Shown here piece after piece: positions 57,809 through 64,000 of a stretch of DNA of 64,000 nt. Position 1 is the first letter of the stretch, and the number at the start of each line of letters is the position of its first letter. The translations under genes were made by a program, and so were the position numbers. Origin of the DNA: Diphasiastrum complanatum (lineage: Eukaryota; Streptophyta; Lycopodiopsida; Lycopodiales; Lycopodiaceae); NCBI GenBank assembly GCA_029204225.1, contig CM055111.1, positions 15,451,497 through 15,515,496 on the forward strand, written 5' to 3'. The notes under the pieces are model-generated. The model did not search any database, was not told the DNA's origin, and saw nothing but the letters and a program-made list of their open reading frames with translations.

Positions 57809-59604
57809 ATTAGGGCCCTTTTTGGACTCAAAAAGGGCCTCTTCCTTGCCTAAACAGGTTTGTTAATCATAATTAGTTTAGTGTTAATCAATCCTACGTG
57901 GCACTTTTACCTTGGGTTACCACATAGGGTGAGCAAGAGTTAAGGGCTAAGTATAGGTCCCATCATCCATAGACTTTTGTAGGTACTTTGTAAGGCAAGA
58001 CTAGCATATTCATTGTCTTGGTTCCAATAGGACAACAACTAGGGCTCTAGGTGGGACATAGACTTGCAGGCCTCATTTAATGCCCAAGTACATTTCAAAT
58101 TTGAAAATTGCTTATGAATTTTAATCAACCCACTTTTGTGTCCCCCTTCACATTCAAACTAAGACTACCTCATTAGTCTTTCACATACCAAATAATTTAT
58201 TTTTTTCAGATGGATATTATTTTTTTCAAAATTGGCCTTTAGGATACATTTTCATTTCACCATGGATTTAGTCTGTTTGACCTCATAACCTCAAAAAAAG
58301 TGTTTATAAGTCAATTTGTTTTTATTAGTTTGCAAACAAAAATATATTCCGGAAGCCAGTTTTTTGTTTTTTTTTGGCCCGAAATCGTGATTTTTGGCCG
58401 TTTCACTTCATCAGAAGGCCAAAAATTGCGTTTCGGACCAATTTTTTTTTTTTTTAAAATCACGGTAAGGCACGATTTTGGGCCGTTTGACTTGGTCAAA
58501 TGGCCCAAAATCACACCTTATCGTGATTTTGAATTTTTTTTTTTTTGGTCCGAAACGCAATTTTTGGCCTTCTAATGAAGTGAAACGGCCAAAAATCACG
58601 ATTTCGGGCCCAAAAAAAATGATATATTTTTGTTTGCAAACTAATAAAAACAAATTGACTTGTAAACACCTTTTTTGAGGTTCTGAGGTCAAACAGACTG
58701 AATCCATAGCGAAACAAAAAAGTATCTCCCAGAGGCCAATTTTTCGTTTTTTTTGGTCCAAAATCGCGATTTTTGGCCGTTTCGCTTCATCAAAAGGCCA
58801 AAAATTATGTTTCGGACCAATTTTTTTTTTTTTCTTTTCAAAATCACGGTAAGGCGCGATTTTGGGCCTTACCAAAAAAAAATCATTAGTCAAATGGCCC
58901 AAAATCGCGCCTTACCGTGATTTTGAATTTTTTTTTTTTGGTCCAAAACGCAACTTTTGGCCTTCTGATGAAGTGAAACGGCCAAAAATCGCGATTCGGG
59001 CCAAAAAAAAAAATGAAAAATTGGCCTTCGGGATACATTTCTGTTTGTAAGCTAATAAAGATAAATTGACTTATAAACACTTTTTTTGAGGTTCTGAGGT
59101 CAAACAGACTAAATCCATGGCGAAATGAAAATGTATTCCAAAGGTCAAATTTGAAAAAAAATGATATCCATCTGAAAAAAATAAATTATTTGGATGTGAA
59201 AGACTAAAGAAAGTGAGGTAGTCTTAGTTTGAATGTGAAGGGGGACACAAAAGTGGGTTGATTAAAATTCATAAGCAAGTTTCAAATTTGAAATGTACTT
59301 GGGCATTAAATGAGGCTTGCAAGTCTATGTCTCACCTAGAGCACTAGCTGTTGTCCTATTGTTGGCTACTAGGTACTGTGTGTAGTATTGTTGGTTACTA
59401 GGTACTTTCAAGTGTATCCATGTAGGATTAATGCTAGAGGTGTACTTTGTGGGCCCACACTTGATTTAATCTACACCATTGAATCTGCCATGTCATATGG
59501 ACCATTTCTGCTCAATTGTCACACTTTTATTGGTACACGTGTCATCATTAACACTAATCCAGGTTAGTGAAGAGGCCCTTTTTGAGTTCAAAAAAGGCCC
59601 TAAT
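57809..59604. mobile_element. Foldback element of nested palindromes, 1.8 kb
   Basis: The ends are ATTAGGGCC-CTTTTTGGACTC on the left and its near mirror on the right; each tip is itself a small hairpin (GGGCC-CTTTTTG/CAAAAAGGGCC). The outer 450 bp on each side are inverted repeats (for example CATTTAATGCCCAAGTAC at 58,074 and GTACTTGGGCATTAAATG at 59,297). The middle holds two further hairpins centred at about 58,493 and 58,880, built from one unit (GGCCAAAAAT, CGATTTTTGGCCGTTT, CGGTAAGG-GCGATTTTGGGCC). TA flanks both GGGCC ends, a possible TA target duplication, but ATTA/TAAT symmetry makes this ambiguous. No transposase, so it is non-autonomous. Poly-Lys/Phe frames across it are compositional. 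Confidence 0.75.
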
Positions 59605-60289
59605 GCTAGATTGAATATCAAGAACTAGTTCTAGTATTTATGACCAAAGCACAATCTAGCATGCTAATAATCAAAGAATGATAGCATTCAATATCAAAAG
59701 AGAAGAAGTACAAGAATTTAATGCATTATCAAAATCCTCTACTCGAGTTAGAGAGAGAAAGAGAGAGCAAAATTCAAGCAAACAATATGATAGATCCAAA
59801 TTGACATGGAATAGTTTCAAAGCTTGGTTCTTCATTAAAAATTATGAGAGAGTCTACACATATTTATGGAGATTGGAGTAGCTCAAGGTAGAACCATCTC
59901 TCTCCTACTTTCATCCACATTTAAAAGTGAAAACAGGCAACCTAGTGACATTTCTCACTTTATATGCATGCATTTGTAACTACTTTTACAAAGTGTCAAA
60001 TTCTAAACTAGAATTGTCCAAATCACCATGCATGTGTCCAATTCACTTTGTGCATGCTTTGCATGTCACTATGGAACACTTACAATCATTGCATGTGATG
60101 TGTCACGCGTTTCTACAAGCCCATTAATGGCATTTCTATGTCTACATTCTATATGCATGTTGTATATGACCAACTAGACTCCAAGAAACCATGTATCTCG
60201 AGTTTCTTCTAGGCCAAATTTGGCATTTACAATATGAAACATTACTAAAACTTTGCCAAAGCCTAAAGTCAAGATAGATGGTTTTTCAT
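59605..60289 (-). mobile_element. Probable 3' LTR of the copia element
   Basis: On the minus strand a polypurine run TAGGAGGAG near 60,300 precedes this stretch, and no coding sequence follows. It includes a tract CTCTCTCTTTCTCTCT and ends against the foldback element. The other LTR is outside the window, so borders are approximate. Confidence 0.4.
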
Positions 60290-60299
60290 TTTTTTAAAA

Positions 60300-63200
60300 C
60301 TCCTCCTAAAAATTAATCTATGTTGACTTGAACATTAATCTTGGAATTAATCCAAGATTGGCTCTATGCTTGATGAAAGAATTTTTGCTCAAAGGTTTGG
60401 TGAGCAAATCTGCAATACAAGATGACGTGTCGATGTGCTCCAAGTAGATTTCCCCTTCAATGAGCTTCTCTCTCATGAAGTGATGTGCAACTTCGATATG
60501 TTTGCTCCTTGCATGAAATATTGGATTGTTGGCAAGGGCTTGTGTTGAAATATTGTCACACATGATCAATGGTAGATCATCTTCCTTGATAGTCTTTAGT
60601 TCCAAAAGCAACCTCTTGATCCAAAGCACTTATTTTGTTGTAGTAGTAAGTGCCTTATATTCAGCTTCACAAGATGAGAGTGATATGGTATCTTGCTTTT
60701 TGGAAAGCCAAGATATTAAATTTCTTCCAAGGTATATGACATATGCACTTGTAGATTTCCGATCTACTTTATCACTAGCAAAATATGAGTTAGAATAGCC
60801 AACAATAGAAAGATCTTCACTTTTGTATAACAAACCATAATCATACATTGAAGATATGTACCTAAGTACCCTTTTGGCCATTTTCCAATGATGAATAGTA
60901 GGATTTTGCAAGCTTGGCTCAACTTATGAACACTAAAACTTACATTAGCTCTAGTTATGGTGAGCCAAATTAAGGAGCCTATAAGACTCCTAAAAAGAGT
61001 GATGTCCACGAAGGATCTTTCATCACCTTTGTTAGGGTCTTTTACAATTTGCTCCATAGGAGTATCAGTACTCTTACAATCTAGCATATTAAACTTTTTC
61101 AACATTGAGAGAGCATACTTGGATTGAAAAACAAAAGCTTTCTCATTATAAAAATCAATCTCTAATGCTAAGATGTAATGAATTTTTCCAAGATCTTGTA
61201 TCTTGAATTCTCTTCCAAGTGCAATTTTGGTTTCTTCAACTAGATTGATACAACTTCCTGTTAGGATAATATCATCAAGATAAACTAGAAGAATGACAAT
61301 ATCACTATCATAGATATTGACATACAAGGAAGGACCATAGTTACTAAGATTGAATCCTAGTGAGATAAGAAAAGTGTTAAGTCGAGAATACCACAATCTT
61401 GGTGGTTGCTTTAGTCCATAAAAACTTTTGAAGAGCAAGCAAACTTTGGTCTTGTCTTGGATGAACCCAAGGGGTTGTTCTATATAAATTTCTTGTTCTA
61501 GATATCCATTTAAAAAAGCATTTGAGACATCTAGTTGAAAAACTTGCCATTTGAGAAAACAAGCAATAGAAATGATGATTCTAATTGATATCATCTTTGC
61601 AACTGGAGAAAAAGTCTTCTCATAATCAAGGCCATAAACTTGAGCAAAGCCCTTTGCACAAAGTTTTGTCTTGTACTTGTTGATTGTGCCATTTTGATTA
61701 TATTTAACTCGAAAAACCCATTTGCAACCAATAGTGTGCTTCTTGGATGGAAGATCCACAAGCTCCCATGTCTTGTTGGCAATCAATGCATCATATTCCT
61801 CCTTCATGGCTAGAAACCATTCTTTTGAGTTGAATGCTTCATATACATCCTTTGGCTCTTCATGTGGAACAAAATATGCATAATTAGTGGAGTTGAGATC
61901 CACTTGTTTGCCTTTATCTCCATATGAGAGCCTCTTAGGCTCGGATCTTTCTCTTTGTGATCTCCTTGGTGAGAAGACTCGAGGTGACTCCTCAATTCTT
62001 GGCCCTATCTCTCCATGATAGTCTTCAAGGGTGATGATAGGAGAATCCTTTTGAGAATCTTTGATCTTGGCCTCATCAAAGATGTATTTTTTATTCTCAT
62101 GAAAAATAACATCTCTACTCTCAATTGTAATTGAAGTTGAGGGAACATAAATTCTATATGCCTTCTTGTTGGATGAGTATCCAACCATAATCCCTTTGAT
62201 TGAATTTGGATCATCTCTTTTCCTTGTTTCCAAGGGTACATGAACAAAGCAAGCACATCCAAAAACTCTAAGGTGATCAACCTTAGGTGTCTTCTTAAAC
62301 AAGACTTCATATGGTGATCTTCTTGCAAGTGTATTGTGAGGTAATCTATTGCACAAATAATTTGCACAATTAATTGCTTCTCCCCAATATTCAATAGGCA
62401 AAGAAGTTTCAACTCGGATTGCTTTAGCACATTCACATAGAGATCGATTTTTTCTTTCGACAACCCCATTTTGAGATGGGGAATAAGCACAAGAAAATTC
62501 TCTCTTAATTTCTTCAACCTCACAATAATCATAGAATTTGTTGGAGATGTATTCACCTCCTCCATCACATCTCAAAGCTTTAACTTTGAAAGAAATCTGT
62601 TTCTCAAATAAGCTTTGATAACTAGGAAGTGTTCAAACACCATAGCTTTTGAAGAAAGAAGGTACAACCAAGTATATCTTGTAAAATCATCAATGAAGAT
62701 AACAAAACAAGCTGCACCACCAATACTTTTTGAGGAAGAAAAGTGAACATTCGAGTGAATTAATTCCAAAGGATGAGAAGTCTTAATAGAAGACTTTTGA
62801 TATGGCTCTCTATGTGATTTTGCAATAGCAAAAGCCTCACATGGGTTGATATCTTTGGAAAGTGATCTTGGTAGGCCAATAGCCTTATCATTCTTGATCA
62901 TAGAAAGCATAGATTTACAGTTGGGATTCCCCAACCTCCTATGCCATAACTCCTTAGACATAAAAGCAATTTCACAAAAGTTTGCTTTCTCATAAGAATT
63001 TAACCTGAAGACGCCTAGATCCATTAGCTAGGATCTCGTCACCTTTCTTAATAAAGCAAGTATTGGCATTGAATTTCACATCACAACCACAATCAAGCAA
63101 CTTTCCAACACTTATCAAGCTCCTTGTAAGATTAGGAACAAAGAGAACATTGGAAAGTGATAGAAATTTAGAAGAAGCAAGTTTTAATGGAATATTGCCA

Positions 63201-63583
63201 ATCCCTTCAATAGAGCATTCATGATTATTTGTTGTATCTTTTTAAGTCCTTTATAAGGTACAATAGAGTCAAAAGACTCCTTTGAACAACACATATGTGA
63301 TGAAGCACCACTATCAATGTACCATGCTCCATCCTTCTTGAAGAGTGTTGAAGAAAAGTTTGACACCATGAGGGATCCTTCTCCTTCACTTGCAATAAAG
63401 TCTTCTTCTTTCTCATTAGAGAAATTTGCTTGTTTGAGTTGATTTTTCTTTTTGAAGCAATTAGAGACATAGTGCCCCTTTTTGCCACAAAAGAAGCACT
63501 TGACTTTCTTCTTCTTGGTCTTGGAAGTAGAAGGATGAGTTGAGTCATCCTCTTCTCCATCTTTGTCTTTGTCCTTGGCGTTG
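60300..63583 (-). pseudogene. Copia polyprotein (zinc knuckle, protease, integrase, RT, RNase H)
   Basis: Minus strand in five frame segments. At 63,500-63,260 are the gag knuckle CFFCGKKGHYVSNC and protease AWYIDSGASSHMC. At 63,024-62,572 are the integrase zinc region (LWHRRLGNPN, then C...AFAIAKSHRE) and core start IHSNVHFSS...FVIFIDDFTRYTWLY. At 62,575-60,764 come integrase DGGGEYIS...YSPSQNGVVERKNRSL, then RT (GCKWVFRVKYN, FQLDVSNAFLNGYLEQEIY, SFYGLKQPPRLWY and catalytic YLDDIIL), then CKSTDTPMEQ. At 60,911-60,318 is RNase H (SLSSCEAEYKALTT, HARSKHIEVAHHFMREK, IADLLTKPL). Frameshifts lie near 63,100, 62,575, 60,900 and 60,630. Gag upstream of the knuckle is replaced at about 63,583 by another repeat. 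This is the best-preserved copia in the window. Confidence 0.85.
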
Positions 63584-64000
63584 ATTTGACAAATAATTTG
63601 TCGCAAATGATTCGCGAAGAGAGAGAAATAGCTCGACTGATAATTAGTCGCGAATGATTCGCGAAGAGAGAGACTCATTACCAAATTGAACAACTGAAAA
63701 ATTCAGACAAAATGAAATCAATCATAGCAATATTGACACAAATCTGAACGCAGAACAAAGAGCTGTTATCAGATTAAGTATATCAAATATACATGTCAAT
63801 AATGCGGTAGAGCACAAGACAATAGCGGGTGAAACCGCATGCTCTACAAAGCTAATTCAATCTGTAAAGGAATGGAACCTTATTACTGACAATAAAGAAT
63901 CAATGCACAAGGCATCTACTTCCTCTATCTCTGATAAGCTTCTGATGCTAAATTTACACACACTTGATCTTCAATATCTTAATCAATGATCAGGTTGAAT
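63584..64000. mobile_element. Fragment of another repeat, runs off the window
   Basis: Starts TGACAAATAATTTGTCGCAA inside the copia gag. It contains a near-duplicate pair CGCAAATGATTCGCGAAGAGAGA and CGCGAATGATTCGCGAAGAGAGA (63,602 and 63,648). Part resembles 45,190-45,330, so it may be an LTR of the same family. No coding frame is seen. Confidence 0.4.

Noticed and set aside
58300-59080. Phe/Lys-rich frames in the foldback element
   Set aside because: They come from poly-T/poly-A runs and mirror each other across the hairpins.
1-64000. tRNA or rRNA genes
   Set aside because: I saw no convincing cloverleaf or rRNA core; TGGTA-CAGAG and TGGCGCC words are primer binding sites, not genes. A tRNA search program was not available to me.

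Overview
This is nuclear DNA of a land plant with a large, transposon-rich genome. Copia, gypsy and L1-type elements are nested in one another, a hAT transposase carries introns, and a few host exons have GT-AG junctions. There is no operon structure. I cannot name the species; a fern, lycophyte or other large-genome plant would fit.

Layout. 1-9,050: four broken copies of one L1-like LINE family (two on -, two on +, the middle pair head to head), with (CT)n/(AG)n tracts and a probable solo LTR. 9,054-25,975: a gypsy retrotransposon with 5' LTR, initiator-Met-type primer site and a gag-RT fusion; its integrase is split by a 12.6-kb hAT-type element. That element is the main discovery: an almost spacer-free inverted duplication (arms of about 6.2 kb, centre near 19,582) flanked by the 8-bp target duplication TTGATTGG. 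Each arm holds a BED finger-DUF659-hAT dimerisation transposase with a C-terminal AT-hook tail, plus a small convergent gene of unknown function. 25,980-32,200: fragments of LINE, gypsy and copia and some unrecognised tandem modules. 32,805-37,319: the last three exons of a host gene (phase-consistent splice sites, + strand), with a decayed copia in one intron. 37,320-45,900: AT-rich DNA with few recognisable remains. 45,900-52,604: a gypsy element on - with a broken long ORF downstream of pol; the DNA just upstream of that ORF holds a dense cluster of TTCnnGAA dyads. 52,612-53,585: the tail and 3' LTR of a copia element (+). 54,300-57,395: a non-LTR retrotransposon on - with an N-terminal zinc finger, RT, CCHC knuckle and a restriction-like endonuclease-type C-terminus (R2/NeSL-like layout). 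57,809-59,604: a foldback element built of nested palindromes. 59,605-63,600: a copia element on -, truncated in gag by another repeat that runs off the window.

Nearly every coding region is damaged. The two hAT arms carry different frameshifts, so neither is intact as read, although most single-base differences could be sequence errors. As a unit, the palindrome could be transcribed into a long hairpin RNA matching both of its genes, as known for the maize Mu killer locus; that role is inference.
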